Source of the DNA: Charina bottae
Taxonomy: Eukaryota; Chordata; Lepidosauria; Squamata; Charinaidae
Reading direction: 5' to 3'
NCBI GenBank assembly: GCA_023362775.1
Contig: JALMGJ010000005.1
Location: 85,756,921-85,820,920, forward strand
DNA length: 64,000 nt
Within the stretch, counting starts at the first letter, position 1; every line of letters starts with the position of its first letter. A program made the position numbers and the translations under genes. Of this stretch, positions 22,460-34,209 are shown in pieces. Below the pieces are notes generated by a model. It did no database searches. It was given only the letters and a program-made list of their open reading frames with translations, and was not told where the DNA came from.

Positions 22460-22650
22460 ATGGGTGATCCCCAAAAGATAAGCAGAGCTGAAGCTGGTTT
22501 GTACTTGGATGAGAGACCACCAGGAAATGCCATGGCTGTAGGCTAGTTTTGGAACCGTGATGATGATGATGATGCGGGGAGGCAGCAGCAATGGCAAGTC
22601 ACTTCTGCATTGCTGCCAAGAAAACAAAATGGAGGCATCCAGGGAATCAA
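22460..22650 (+). mobile_element. 5S-rRNA-derived SINE
   Basis: AGATAAGCAGAGCTGAAGCT, GGTTTGTACTTGGATGAGAG and ACCACCAGGAAATGCC align with the 3' half of 5S rRNA (A-box, intermediate element and end). A tail with GGCAAGTCACTTCTGCATTG follows. This is the structure of the 5S-Sauria SINEs. A (GAT)n run lies at 22557-22575. Confidence 0.8.
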
Positions 22651-23218
22651 CAGAAGATGAGTTTTTCTGTTATTCTCCTATTACTGTAGTTCCACCGCTA
22701 AACTCCATAATATTCGCCCTCCTGATTGTTTATGAGTTAGTTTTTCATATGGTTTATCTCATTGATGATTTTACCTCACAGAGGAGATCAGTATGGCCAC
22801 CTTCAAGTTAAGCTCACTCTGTACAGTACATGGAGCACACACAATGGGCAGCTGAAAGTTAAGGAAGTTCTTCATTGCCCCCCATTTTCACTCAGTCCTT
22901 CAAAAGCAGCCCAACTCACTGAGCCATAAAGTGGTTGGTTTGCTTATGGCTCAGTATAAGCTCATCCACTGTGGCTTGTAAAATATAGTTTATGGTTTAT
23001 TGTGTCACAAGAACCAGCCAAACATAGTTTACCCAAAAAGCCATGGTTAAAAAAAACACAGTTTAGAGTTTCTGTGAATGTAGTCTATGTTGGAAATGTT
23101 CTAATAACATCAGATGCAGATACAAGACCTGTCACCTTCAGAGTAGTTTTGAGATTAATGAAATCAGAGCCATAATTCACACAGAGATGCAACAAGCTAT
23201 TTTGGCCTGTCCGGAATG

Positions 23219-23219
23219 A

Positions 23220-23290
<71 letters not shown>

Positions 23291-23320
23291 ATCATCTTTC
23301 TTTCTTTCTTTCTTTCTTTC

Positions 23321-23378
<58 letters not shown>

Positions 23379-23400
23379 ATCATCTTTCTTTCTTTCTTTC

Positions 23401-23453
<53 letters not shown>
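23219..23453. repeat. Compound (TATC)n/(TTTC)n microsatellite with second-order duplication
   Basis: Three TATC blocks separated by ATCATC and TTTC blocks. The motif TATCATCATCTTTC followed by (TTTC)n recurs, so a compound segment of roughly 105 bp has been duplicated as a whole. Confidence 0.95.
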
Positions 23454-23454
<1 letters not shown>

Positions 23455-23549
23455 ATGAGTTTACTGTGCCATGCTAACACTTTTTGTTTTAGTTACAGAT
23501 GGAGTTTTCAAAATCAACAACTATTTTTCTCCTCCATTCCTGAAAATTT

Positions 23550-23785
23550 GGGAGCCAGTTTGGTCTAGTGGTTAAGGCACCAGGCTAGAATCCAGGAGAC
23601 TGTAAGTTCTAGTCCCGCCTTAGGTATGAAAGCCGGCTGGGTGACCTTGGGCCAGTCACTCTCTCTCAGCCCAGCCCACCTCACAGGGTTGTTGTTGTGG
23701 GGAAAATAGGAGAAGGAAGGAGTATTAGGTATGTTCACCACCTTGAGTTATTTATAAAAATAATAAAGGTGGGATAAAAAATCTA
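23550..23785 (+). mobile_element. tRNA-derived SINE (GGGCCAGTCACTCTCTCTCA family)
   Basis: Head GGTCTAGTGGTTAAGGCACC and AGTTCTAGTCCCGCC, then GGGTGACCTTGGGCCAGTCA and CTCACAGGGTTGTTGTTGTG. This third tRNA-SINE family of the window is widespread in squamates. The 3' end GGTGGGATAAAAAATC is L2-tail-like. Confidence 0.75.
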
Positions 23786-24436
23786 AAAAAATGTTCAAAG
23801 TCTTCCATCCTATAGTAGGTACTTTTTTGCATGACAGGCTATTAAAGATGCATTCCATGATTAGTCCATGATTGGTTGCTTTTCCTATTATAAAAAGATT
23901 AGGCTGGGTGGAAACATTTTAATCAAACAGCCCCTTTGAGAAGCCAGTGGCCTGTCTTAGAATCAGGAATAACTGTGCTTTTAATATGTGGCAAGCAAAA
24001 CAGGATTGCTTTCTTTCTCTTTTAATGATTTTTTTTCTTTTTAGGAAAAGGTTGGTGGTTTATAAACTGACAAACACATTTACAAGGGATTGTCATCCTA
24101 AAACCTTTCACTTTATGTACAGTATGCTAATTTGTATGCCTAAATCAAAACCCTTAACTCATCATTTGCCAACTTCAGGCTGCCTCAGCTTCTAGATAGA
24201 TATAAAACACCAAGTTTTTGGACTGAACTAAATGATAAATTTCTTTTAAAAAAACGGTTAAGCACATGCTGAGCTATTCTTTGCTATCATGCCAGACAGA
24301 TATTCAGTCCTTACTCCTTATTCATTTCAACCCATTGGTCAGAATTGTCAAACACTTCAGGTGATCCAGGATATCACTTTCTGCTGTAATCTCTTAAAAT
24401 GCTATATTTAATCCCCTCTGTCTGCTACCTATAGAT

Positions 24437-24570
24437 CAGTGTTTCTCAACCATAGCAACTTGAAGATGTGTGGACATCAGCTCCCAGAATTCCCCAGCCA
24501 GTATGCTGGCTGGGGAATTCTGGGAGTTGAAGTCCACACATCTTCAAGTTGCCAAGGTTGAGAAACACTG
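24437..24570. mobile_element. hAT miniature inverted-repeat element, best-preserved copy
   Basis: 134 bp, a near-perfect palindrome from CAGTGTTTCTCAACC to GGTTGAGAAACACTG with GGGGAATTCTGGGAG in the arms. Exact 8-bp duplication CTATAGAT at 24429-24436 and 24571-24578, which identifies the hAT superfamily. Confidence 0.9.
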
Positions 24571-24578
24571 CTATAGAT

Positions 24579-27214
24579 AAAATGAGACATAACAGTCAAC
24601 CAGTACTGAAGATTCTTTGTACTAAAAGTTAACCAGTTTAGGGACCCATTGATCAAACCAAGATTCCCAGGAACAGAATACATGTAGAGATTCATCGAAA
24701 CGATTTTCATGGTAAATTTGCATTTTAAAAAAAATCCTTCCTTCTTTCTGTATATACCATTCCAAAAGCTTCTTTCCATCTGTCTCCCATTTCACTTGCT
24801 TCCTACTCTCTCCTGCCTTAGAAAAAATAAACTTTGGCTATATCTCTAAGGCACATTTCCTCTGAATTTGCACTTTCCATTTACATTCTGTTCCTATCTT
24901 ACAATTTTGGTTCTCTTTGGTTTTCTTTGCCCACCATACCTATATTCTCCAGCCAGCTTGGCAAGGACAAGAAATAGAGAAAAAAATCTGAAAAATAAAA
25001 TTTGCTTGAATAAGCCCCTCTGTGTTCAACGAAGCTTACTTTCAGATAAATGGGAATAGGCTTGCAGGTTTAGAGAAATCTGTATAAAACCCTTGATAGT
25101 CTCAAGTAAGGCCTACAATTTCTTGGGCTATAAATAAAAGTTTATTATAAATACACAGGACTCTTTAGAAGCAGTGCAAACATTTTAATCCCTTCATGTA
25201 TCAGTTCTTAGAAGAACTGAACATAAAAGGGAAAAAAACCCACCACTTTATATTTAGGAATTTTATTTGTCATCACTTTCATTTGTAGATAAATTATAGA
25301 TAAAGCAGAGTGAATAATATTTGAGAAAGGCAGCAAAGTAAAAGATAAATTAATACGCATTTCCTATGCACTGAGAAAGAAAAAATATATATAAGGGAAC
25401 ATTAATAACCATTTCCCTGCAGATATGTCATGGAAAGATTCTTCAATTTCAGGATATGGATTCATACTGGATTACATTTAATATTGCATATAAAGTAGAA
25501 TTTCTAAAACGTTCAATAGTTCCTTACTGAGATTTTGCTTTTCATAATGTTTCTAGAGATTATCACTTCCATTTGATTTTCCACAAGTAGTGTTTCCACG
25601 ATGAACCCCAATGCTGCTGCTAATAAGGCCTGGTGCGGGGGATCCTTTTCCAATCTAAGAACTGATCTATTGATTGCTTCATGCAAGCAGCCTGCCCTGA
25701 TCCTTTCAGTCCAGGAGCCTACTGGGAGGAGGGGTTTGAAAAAACGAAGATGGTCCCAACTGCATGATGGAAGAGGTGGGACTTCCATCACACAGTCTCA
25801 GCTGCCATCTTGACTTCTTTGACTCCTCCTCCTGAACACTCCCGTTTCAACTGTACTGAGGCACGCTCAGCACTCTAATGACTTTGCCTTCTCCTGCCCT
25901 GTGGGATCTGCAAAATGGCAGTTTCACATCCTTAGAAAACTTACTCTACAACTACTTTGATTTCTTGCCTCTGAATACATCTGCACTACAGTTTTAATGA
26001 CTTCATCCAATGAAATGTTGAGGTTTTCAAGATTTTCTTATTAAAACTCCTAATCCTGACACCGAAGAATGGTTTTGGAAGGTCCTGAGACTCCAAAACT
26101 CATATTTCTAGCATTAAGAACACACATGCACTGTGTGTTCATTATGGGTTGCATCATTATAGTTGTTTGCTAGAGGAGATCTTGGTCGGTTGTCAGCTAC
26201 ACTCAGTGTTGCTATCATAGCTGTGAGCAGATGTCAGATGCTGCAAGAAGCCGAAAGAATATGACTTTCTCCACTAATGCTATGTATAGGGTGCATCTTA
26301 TTTACTTTGAACCCTCCTCCTGAAAGTTTGCCTTCAACTGATAACTTTGGATCCGTTCCCAAGGACACAATTCCTCTTCCTATTAGATATTTAATACTTG
26401 AATGTGCAAAAATGTATTCCTGCATATGGTGAATGAATTCTCTTTTTTCAGGGCGGCATCTATGCCTGTCCTGCCTAGGCTTCAATCTGAAGGGAACCCA
26501 GGATTTTGGGCAAGGCAGAAAGCCATTTTTAGGAAACAAAAGACAGAACTAAAAGATAAACCAGGAACGACCAAAACACAATGGGTAACATACCAGTGTG
26601 CCTTATTTTAGGAAAACAAGATTTATGGAACTAAAAGGCCATTTTGCAGCAGCTAGCTTAGCTGGGCAGAGACAGTCCACAATCAGATGAGGGTCCTTAG
26701 AAGTTTCTACATTTTGAAATCTATTCAACCAATGGTGACGATTAGACGCATGAAACAACGTACAGAAGTGACAATCGTCAGGATTTCTAATAAAAGCCAA
26801 CCTTGTCTTTTGCTGCCCTAATTCCTCGTGCTCCACAGCGTTTGCTTTGAAATTGGCTACCGTGGCAGGAAGCAGCTTTGCCGAGTGAAACAGAGCTTGT
26901 TTCCTCCTCCTCTCCTGGTGAGGACCTCATGCCCTCCTCCTGTAGAAGCTTCTCAACTCTTGGGCTTCTCCTGGGCTCTCGTGTGGCACATCAAAGTCAG
27001 CAGCCACATTTTTCTTGGAGACCGCAAGTGAATCAGCTTTCTTTTGCTAGGCTGTGATTGGTCAAACACTTCAGTTGCATCAGTTAACTGTCATTAGAAG
27101 GTCCTGAACAAGGCATAAATGCTTCCTGCTCTCCTACTCCAGAAGACACTTCACCTTTGCTTCTTATTTAGGCACTAACATGACCTTGAATTAAGCTTGA
27201 CTCCTGGGATGATA
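24579..27214. other. Intergenic stretch with nothing recognised
   Basis: AT-rich. 25,560-25,830 has a moderately open minus-strand frame and the phrase GCCATCTTGAC also present near 61,070, suggesting unnamed repeat fragments, but no family is identified. Confidence 0.35.
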
Positions 27215-27375
27215 TGAACATGGCCATGGAGCGTTCCTGGCAATAGGAACCGTGACAGTGGTTTGGCACTGCTTTCTTCTGGGACTGGCTTGTAGCCTAG
27301 GATTCCCTGGTGGTTCTCCCATACAATTATTAATCAGGCTTGAACCTGCTTAGCTTCTGGGGACAGCCAAGGCAA
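27215..27375 (-). mobile_element. 5S-rRNA-derived SINE, minus strand
   Basis: Reading the minus strand: AGAAGCTAAGCAGGTTCAAG, CCTGATTAATAATTGTATGG, GAGAACCACCAGGGAATCC, TAGGCTACA, closely following the 5S rRNA 3' half. The same tail follows. Confidence 0.8.
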
Positions 27376-27479
27376 TCCAGAGGCTGCCCCTATTGCCAGA
27401 AATAATAAGAAGCTCACCACAGCTCTGCAGATTGCAGTGGTGGGAGGGGTGGGGAGAAGTGCAACTGAGGAATATCCTT

Positions 27480-27858
27480 ATGGCAGCAATGGAGCAGAAA
27501 AAGCATTATTGTGAACAGGTTTTCTCGTGGAACTTTCTCCCCCCTGAAATAAGATTACCCCCCTCTCTCCTGGATTTTAGAAAAAACCTAAAGGCCTGGT
27601 TTTGTCATCATGCTTGGGGTGGGGAGGGGAATAGCCAGTCTTGGGGTTCGCTGGTTTCTTAGATCTGCCTCGACCAGCCCGACCAGCCCATGGGATAAGT
27701 AAGATCTACCATTGCTTGGATCGGACTGTAATTGGGTATTTTTACTGATTATTAGTGTTATTTATGTTGTTTTTTTTTTAACTTATTGTGAACCGCCCAG
27801 GGTCCCTCCTTGTGAAGGAGATGGGTGGGATATAAATGTGATCAATAAATAAATAATT
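27480..27858 (+). mobile_element. L2-like LINE 3' end
   Basis: The frame gives WNFLPPEIRLPPSLLDFRKN and LKAWFCHHAWG, a conserved LINE C-terminal block, then AT-rich 3' UTR ending GAACCGCCCAGGGTCCCTCC, GGGTGGGATATAAATG and AATAAATAAATAA. Confidence 0.6.
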
Positions 27859-27929
27859 GCATCCATGTGTACATTCATAAAAGGTGTCCCACTACAAATC
27901 TGTAGTTACACTGTAGTTACAGTGACTGT

Positions 27930-28078
27930 AACTATGTATTTTAATGATTATTGGTGTTATTTATGTTTTTTTTTTATTGATTTTAAACTATTTTATTGTG
28001 AACCGCCCAGGGTCCCTCCTTGAGAGGGAGATGGGCGGGATATAAATATGATAAATAAATAAACAAACAAACAAACTT
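27930..28078 (+). mobile_element. L2-like LINE 3' tail, second copy
   Basis: Repeats the tail of the preceding element: TTATTGTGAACCGCCCAGGG, GATGGGCGGGATATAAATA, ending in (AAATAAAC)n-type repeats. Confidence 0.6.
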
Positions 28079-28584
28079 CAAGTCCAGAAACACAGGACTG
28101 AGACAGGATAAAGCATTATGCATCTATGTATCTTTTCCCTCCTGGAATGCCATATTACACGACCCTCCAATCTAGCTGATTGGTAGGGGATTTTGGACCG
28201 GTAAAAGAAGCAACTTTATCCAACAAAATACTGTATCTGTCCAAGTCTATTGAACAGTCTGGTTCAAGGACAAACTGTGAAGGCTTCCCTCGCATGGCCT
28301 AGCAAAGTACCATCTTCAAATGTGTGGGGAGAGAGAAGACAATAGCTCTAATGCTCCTTTCAGAATCCACAAAACCTGCCTTAAATACCATTGGTTAACA
28401 AGCAATAGTTGAAAGGCTATTATCCTGCATCATGTTTGGAACCCTCTTGGGGTATCTGGTTGGTCACAGGATGAGAACAGTAAACTAGAAAAGCTCAAGG
28501 GTGCACAACTGTCATTGGCCCAAAGGCTACACCAGGCTATGTGATTTGTTGAGGTCTTTGTTCCAGAAAAAAAAATATATATAT

Positions 28585-28920
28585 GGGGCGTGGTGGCTCA
28601 GCGGGTAAGATGCCAGGCTTGTCGATTGGAAGATCGCAAGTTCGGAGGTTCAAATCTCTAGTCCCGCGTGACGAAGTGAACTCCCGCACTCGCCCCAGCT
28701 CTTGCCAACCTAGCAATTCGAAAGCATGCAAATGAAAGTAGATGAATAGGTACCACTTCGGTGGGTAGGTAACAGCGTTCTGTGTGCGTCATGCCGGCCA
28801 CATGACCGTGGAAGTGTCTTCGGACAACGCTGGCTCTTCGGCTAACAAGAGATGAGCAGCACCGGCCCCTAGAGTTGGACATGACTGCACAAATGTGCGG
28901 GGGGAACCTTTACTTTTTAC
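28585..28920 (+). mobile_element. Sauria-type tRNA-derived SINE, full length
   Basis: From GGGGCGTGGTGGCTCAGCGG to GGGGGGAACCTTTAC. The tail CCTAGAGTTGGACATGACTG resembles the 3' end of the BovB LINE fragment 50 bp downstream, the partner known to mobilise Sauria SINEs. Confidence 0.88.
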
Positions 28921-28970
28921 CTTTTGTTCCACAAGGGGCTAGGTTTTTTTGGGAGGGGGCATCATTCATT

Positions 28971-29231
28971 CAGAGATGCTGAAGCTGAAGCTCAAATACT
29001 GTGGCCACCTAATGCGAAGAGAGGACTCACTGGAAAAGACCCTGATGCTGGGAAAGACTGAAGGCAAAAGGAGAAGGGGACGGCAGAGGATGAGATGGTT
29101 AGATAGCATCACCGATGTAATGAACATGAATTTGAGTAAACTCCGAGAGACAGTGGAGGACAGGAAGGCCTGGTGTGCTATGGTCCATGAGGTCACGAAG
29201 AGTAGGACACGACTAAACGACTACAACAAAA
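28971..29231 (+). mobile_element. BovB (RTE) LINE, 3'-terminal fragment
   Basis: The open frame reads KLKYCGHLMRREDSLEKTLM, then GKRRRGRQRMRWLDSITDVM and KAWCAMVHEVTKSRTRLNDY, the characteristic BovB C-terminus. The 3' end is GGACACGACTAAACGACTAC. Bounded by ATCATTCATT at 28961-28970 and 29232-29241, so it is a 5'-truncated insertion with a target duplication. No stop in this piece, suggesting youth. Confidence 0.88.
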
Positions 29232-29241
29232 ATCATTCATT

Positions 29242-30999
29242 TTAAAGTATATGCCATAAACATCTGCAAGGTATCATATGCCAGTTTTGCCCTTTCAAGC
29301 TCCTCCAAGTTCTTGCCATTTGCAAAATAAGGCTTAAAGCTTTGTCTCGACCCAATCTTGGGGCCACAAAACAGAGGGCGATGGGCTTCATGCAATCCTG
29401 ACCAGGTGTGTCTCAGGTGGGGTCGACAAAGTAAAGATGGCGGCTGCAACGATGCAATTGAAGGACTGGCCCAGGACTTTAGACTTCTGCTTTTGTCAGG
29501 CCTAGCATAATCTTCTTCCATTCTGTTCTTGTTTTACTATATAGCTATCGCAGAGACTGCAGAGCTGTCAAGTCGCAAATGAAACAAATATTTCCTCCCA
29601 CCCTAAACAGCCAATAGAAAGGAAGCAGATGTCCGCACATTAGAGGAAGAAAAAAAAAGTGAGATAATTTAGTTCCGTACTTTTTTTTATTATGTTCCAC
29701 TGACAACACATGACGTGGTTAAGATATCAGAATATATCTTCTCCACTCTTGGTCTGGAACTGTGTAATGTAAAGTAGGCTAAGAAAACAAAACTGGATTA
29801 TTTCTAGTTCTGATTCTAAGGGTTGGATTATATGTTCATTTTCTCCCCTAAACACCCCCCCCTTTCAAGTCTAAATTCTTGAAATATTAGAGAAATCCAA
29901 GAGAAACTAAAATAACTTTGACTGAAAACATTGAACGATCAAGGACTACTTTATGTGTGAATTAATCTGAAACAAAGGTGAGTAATTAAAGGCAAATCAC
30001 AGTCTGTTTATAATGTAAAACAGTTGCAGACAAGTTAGATGAATAAATAACTTTATTTTTATTTCATTTATAACAGTTTTCTTCCATAAGATAACTCAAA
30101 CATGTGGACAATTTCCCCCTAATCTTCATCCAAACTTGACAAGGCCCAGACCTTACTTTCTGGAAGGTTGTAGAATCACATACCTTCTGGCTGGATTTTC
30201 AAGACATCTAGCATAATTTTTAGCTGGCCTGCAAGCTATTATCTCAAATGCAGTCATCTGGACATATGCAAAAATCCCACTTGGTTCTTATGAGAGGGAA
30301 CTACCAAGTCATCAACTTGCCTTTCCCCTTGAAAGACCTGTGAAAGTGGTGACAGTTCAGGAGGTGGGAGTTCTTACAAATGAAGAAACCAATCACCTGC
30401 ATATTCCACAGAGCCACAGTGTTGTAAAGAAATGGCCAGTTTTACTGAAAATTCAAATAGACTATGGCTGAGTCAGAATCAATTAATAAAGATAGAGGTC
30501 TGACGTGCATTTTGAACTGGTGCAGAGTCTGTTGGTGCTACTACCTTACTTGAACACCGGTAGTTGTTGATGGGAGAAAACTAAGACTAGTTTTGATTAG
30601 AAGAGTTGTCAGTTTCAGTGGTTTTCCCCCTCCTGTCACATGCAAAAAGATAAAAAATGTGTCACATGAGAGGAACACCATATACTTACTTAACTGGGGC
30701 CTTTTGAACTGTATTGGTTGTAATGCACTGAGCGAAGATGTCAGGTGAAGAAAGGTACAGATTTGCTCAGTCAGGTTTCATTTCTGGGAGCATCCATGTA
30801 GTTTTCTTAATAAGGGTCAGGGAAACTACCTGCCACTGCCTTTTCTACTTTTACTCTGTCCTACAGGAGGGATGTCCTGGTGGCCACCCATCCAACTGTA
30901 AACCAGGGCTCAGCCTTCTTACCTCCAATCCCAGACAAGATTAGCCAGCAGACGTCAGGGGGAGGCAGCCAATCAGCAGACCAAGGAGTCCCAGAGGAC
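29242..30999. other. Intergenic stretch with nothing recognised
   Basis: AT-rich DNA between the BovB fragment and the LRMDA CpG island. No gene or repeat that I can name. Confidence 0.4.
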
Positions 31000-31842
31000 C
31001 GTTTGGGCTTCCATCGATGCAGGGGAAGGGCCCCCTTCTCAGCCCCCTGGCTCGTGGCTGCTGCCTACCTGGCTGGTGGGGAGCCAGGCCCGGGAGACAC
31101 CTGGGCACCTGGCTCAGGGCTTTTCCAAGCCTCCCCTCCCCTCCCCTCCCGGAGACCGGTGCCTGATGCCCACCGCAGGTTTTCTGAGCTCTTACAAAGC
31201 TGGTACTTTGGACAGGTTTATTGCGAGACCTCTGGCAGTTGAGTTTGAAAAGAAGGAACCGGACGAGCCCCCCCCCCCCCCTCCTCGCAAGAACATCGGG
31301 ATTGCACAAAAGGTCGGGTTCCCGGCAGCGACCCACCCCCGGACCATCCATGGATATCCTTTCTTCTTCCGATTGGCAGCCCCCAGACTTTTCAGCAGAT
31401 CCTCCGAGGCGGCCTTTGGAGTTGCAAAAGCGCTGCTCCGGAGCAGAGGGGGGCTGAGGCCGGCGCCCCATCCCACCCGGGGTGGGCCTCGACGGAGCCC
31501 CCCTGAGTTCAAGCGCCCCGGCAGCCAGCCCTCTCCCCGGGGGCGAAAGAGCCGGCGGCGCGGGGCTGCCCCCAGCCCGGAGGGTCACCTGCCCCGCGCC
31601 CTCCTTCCCCGCCCCGCACCTCCCGCCTCGCGGGGCAGCTAGCGCCGCGCCAGCAGGCTCTTCCGCCTCGCGATCAGCTGACCGCCTTCAGGAAGTGGGA
31701 TCCCGAAGGGTCTTAAGCCGGGGCCAGCGGGCCGGAGAGCCGACTCGCAGCTCGCAGGCACCTCGGCCCCCTCGCGACGCCCAAAGGGCTGCCTGGCCCG
31801 CTCGGAGAGCCTCCGGCTCGCCTTGGCGCAGGCACCGCAGCG
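31000..31842 (+). promoter_or_regulatory. LRMDA: LRMDA CpG-island promoter and 5' UTR region
   Basis: GC content rises sharply from about 30,980 and stays high to about 32,250, with frequent CpG, GC boxes and no TATA box. The first LRMDA codon lies inside this island. The exact transcription start is not determinable. Long open frames on both strands here are GC-driven. Confidence 0.6.
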
Positions 31843-31872
31843 ATGGCCGGGCTGCTGGTGAACGGAACGCAA
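31843..31872 (+). CDS. LRMDA: LRMDA (C10orf11) coding exon 1, ten codons
   Basis: ATG GCC GGG CTG CTG GTG AAC GGA ACG CAA encodes MAGLLVNGTQ and is followed directly by a consensus GTAAGT donor at 31873. As I recall, the N-terminus of the long vertebrate LRMDA isoform is very similar and continues VSYIGQDC, which is exactly what exon 2 at 40,890 supplies in phase 0. LRMDA is a small leucine-rich-repeat protein of melanocyte differentiation; loss of the human gene causes a form of oculocutaneous albinism. The exon is too short for ORF-length criteria and rests on its start, donor, CpG-island setting and match to exon 2. The gene continues past the right end of the window. Confidence 0.85.
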
Positions 31873-32502
31873 GTAAGTGCCAACTTCGCCCGGCCCTGTC
31901 CTCCGCCCCGCGGGGAAGAAACACGGCGGCGGCGGCGGCTAGCGCTCGCTCCCAGCTCTGCCCTGCGGACGCGCTCAGCCTCCCTGCCCGGATCCTCCTC
32001 CTCCTCCTCCTCCTCTTCCTCGGCCGCCTCTGGTTGCTCGCCGAACTGCACGTGCGCTCCCGAACTCTTCCAAACTCTCTCTCGACGCCGCCCTCCTTTC
32101 GCCGCGGGACCCAACCGCCCGGCGCTTTTCCACGCCTCCCCCCGTTTCTTTCCACTTCCTCCCTCCTTTATGGGGTTCAGCCTGCTGGGCTAGAGCTGGC
32201 GCGAGGAAAGGGTGGTAAAACTGCCCCGGAGGACTTTCAGGGCGGGGAGTTCGCTGCCCTTCAAACGCTGCTCTCTCTGGAAAGGGCCGTGCCTTCCGAC
32301 GGCTGTTTTCGATTTGGGGAGGGTGCTGCTTTTCAGTTTCCGGCGTATGAACATCATCCAGGCGTTTCTTTACTCCTCAAAAACACCTTTTCAGCAGCCG
32401 TTCCTGGATTCTTTTCCCATGTTCGCCCCCCAGAGTTACATTGGTTGATATAAATTTGCTTAATAAACAACAATAAATAATAGAATGAATGAGATCACAG
32501 AC

Positions 32503-32620
32503 CAGGGTTTCTCAACCTTAGCAACTTTAAGATGTGTGGACTTCAACTCCCAGAGTTCCCCAGCCAGCTCTGGGAGTTGAAGCCCACACAGTTTAACGTA
32601 GGTAAGGTTGAGAAACCCTG
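32503..32620. mobile_element. hAT miniature inverted-repeat element in LRMDA intron 1
   Basis: 118 bp with canonical CAGGGTTTCTCAACC/GGTTGAGAAACCCTG ends. Flanks TCACAGAC and TCATAGAC match at 7 of 8 positions. Confidence 0.85.
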
Positions 32621-33429
32621 TCATAGACGGTTGCTTTTCGAAGTTGAAACAACTTTTAACACTTAGGTTTCTTAAGCAGCGGGCAATCGATTTCAAACTC
32701 ACTTCTGCCCACCGGGAGGGCTCAGATCAGTTACAAATATCCCTGTGGTTTTAAGGCACTGTGTTTGCAAAACTCCTACTGCACTACTATTACACTTCCC
32801 TGATTCCTAGGCTCTTAGTTAGAGCCGGAAACATCAGAAAAAGCTCATTGCAAGACCGTGATATGGGTTGGATGAATCTGCAAGAATAATAATAAAAAAA
32901 AAATGGACACAGCTGATCATGAAATTCAGCATGGCTTATGTTGTTTTTCATTGCTCCCCCAAAAGGGATTTATTGCCTCTCCTAAATGTCATGTTCAATA
33001 TAGTAATAATTATTTTCAGTGGTTTCCTCTCTCAGGATAATAACACATTTACAAAGCACACACTTTGTAAGAGTTTGGTGTCTATTCTTTATAGACCAGC
33101 AAGGGTCTGGCAGTCTAAAATGCAAGAAACAAAGCTTACAGTATTTCCTCGGCTTGTGTTGTTGGTAGCCATTTGCAATTAAGATAGCAAGTTGTGAGTT
33201 AACATCAGAGTATTCCTGTATCAGACCAGAAGATCTCCTTTAATAAATGCTCTGGGTTCAGTTTTAATTGATAAGCAACCTAGTGACTGTCAGTTGCTTT
33301 GCATGGCAGTTTCCCCAGTCTCCTTACCATTGGCCCTGTTGGCTGGGGCTTGTCTTTAAAACTTGCCTTTCCATTTCTAGGAGCTGTGATGCCATTATAA
33401 TATTCTTTCCATTTTTTAAGCTGCAGGTG

Positions 33430-33706
33430 TTTTCTTTCTTTAATTTATAGCCTGCCCAAACGACCCTGGGCGACTTACAACTGAAAACTAACTTATTAAA
33501 AGAAAACACAGCACACCAAAGTGGAAACAAATCCAAACAAAATAAAACAAACCTATATAAAAAGGGGGCTTCACAATCAACTTGTCCCCAAGGCCCGGGA
33601 GAATGACCAGGCCTTCAACACTTTTCTGAATGACATAAGGGTGGGAGCCACATGAATTTCTGGGGGGAAATTATTCCAGAGGGTCAGAATTGCAACAGAG
33701 TAGGCG
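33430..33706 (-). mobile_element. Old interspersed repeat, probably L2-like LINE, reverse orientation
   Basis: TATAGCCTGCCCAAACGACC, CTGGGCGACTTACAACTG, then CCAGGCCTTCAACACTTTTC and TTATTCCAGAGGGTCAG. The opening is a tail block read backwards. A related repeat flanks the hAT element at 49,180-49,413 and 51,444-51,720. Confidence 0.45.
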
Positions 33707-34209
33707 TGTCAGGGAAATGGGCGAACAAACAACGTTGAGCCGAAATTCAACTCTAGTTCTTTATTGTTTCTACCTCATACAGAATCTTGCTACACCAAAG
33801 GTTCCTTTACTGAGCTAAGGGGAAAAATATCCTTGGGAATTTAGGGCGGTGCCAGCCTGCTCCTTTTCCTCGCCCCCCCCCCCCCCACGTCCTCCAAGCT
33901 GAATGATCTCTTATCGGCCTGGAATGCGCTCTCAGCTCCCAGCTCCATAACATCACCCCCTCCTTCAGGGGCACATTCCATCACAAGGCGTTCTTCCTGG
34001 GTCTTCGAGATGACATTATTTAATTGATGAGACCCAGAACACATCCACCCTGCTGGACCAAAGCAGATGGGCAGAAAACAACTGGAGATATGTGGTCCCT
34101 TAGGCTGATGGGATGAGGATAATCCCAAACTATTTTCTCATATTGTGTCTCCACTAAGAATTTACCAAAACACCTCCCCGCAAAAGTTTTAGAAGGGTGT
34201 AGGCTGTCA
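33707..34209 (-). mobile_element. Probable solo LTR, minus strand
   Basis: Read on the minus strand it starts TGACAGCC and ends TTTCCCTGACA. AATAAAGAACTAGAGTTGAA lies about 60 bases before the end, like the R-U5 part of a retroviral-type LTR. It interrupts the older repeat ending at 33,706. No 5-bp target duplication is visible, so the right-hand boundary is uncertain and no internal retrotransposon genes adjoin it. Confidence 0.4.

Noticed and set aside
22460..22530. 5S rRNA gene
   Set aside because: Only the 3' half is present, it is diverged, and it is followed by a SINE tail.
31482..32453. 323-codon plus-strand frame across the LRMDA CpG island
   Set aside because: It covers LRMDA exon 1 and runs straight through the GTAAGT donor. 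Low-complexity composition with no known domain; explained by GC content.
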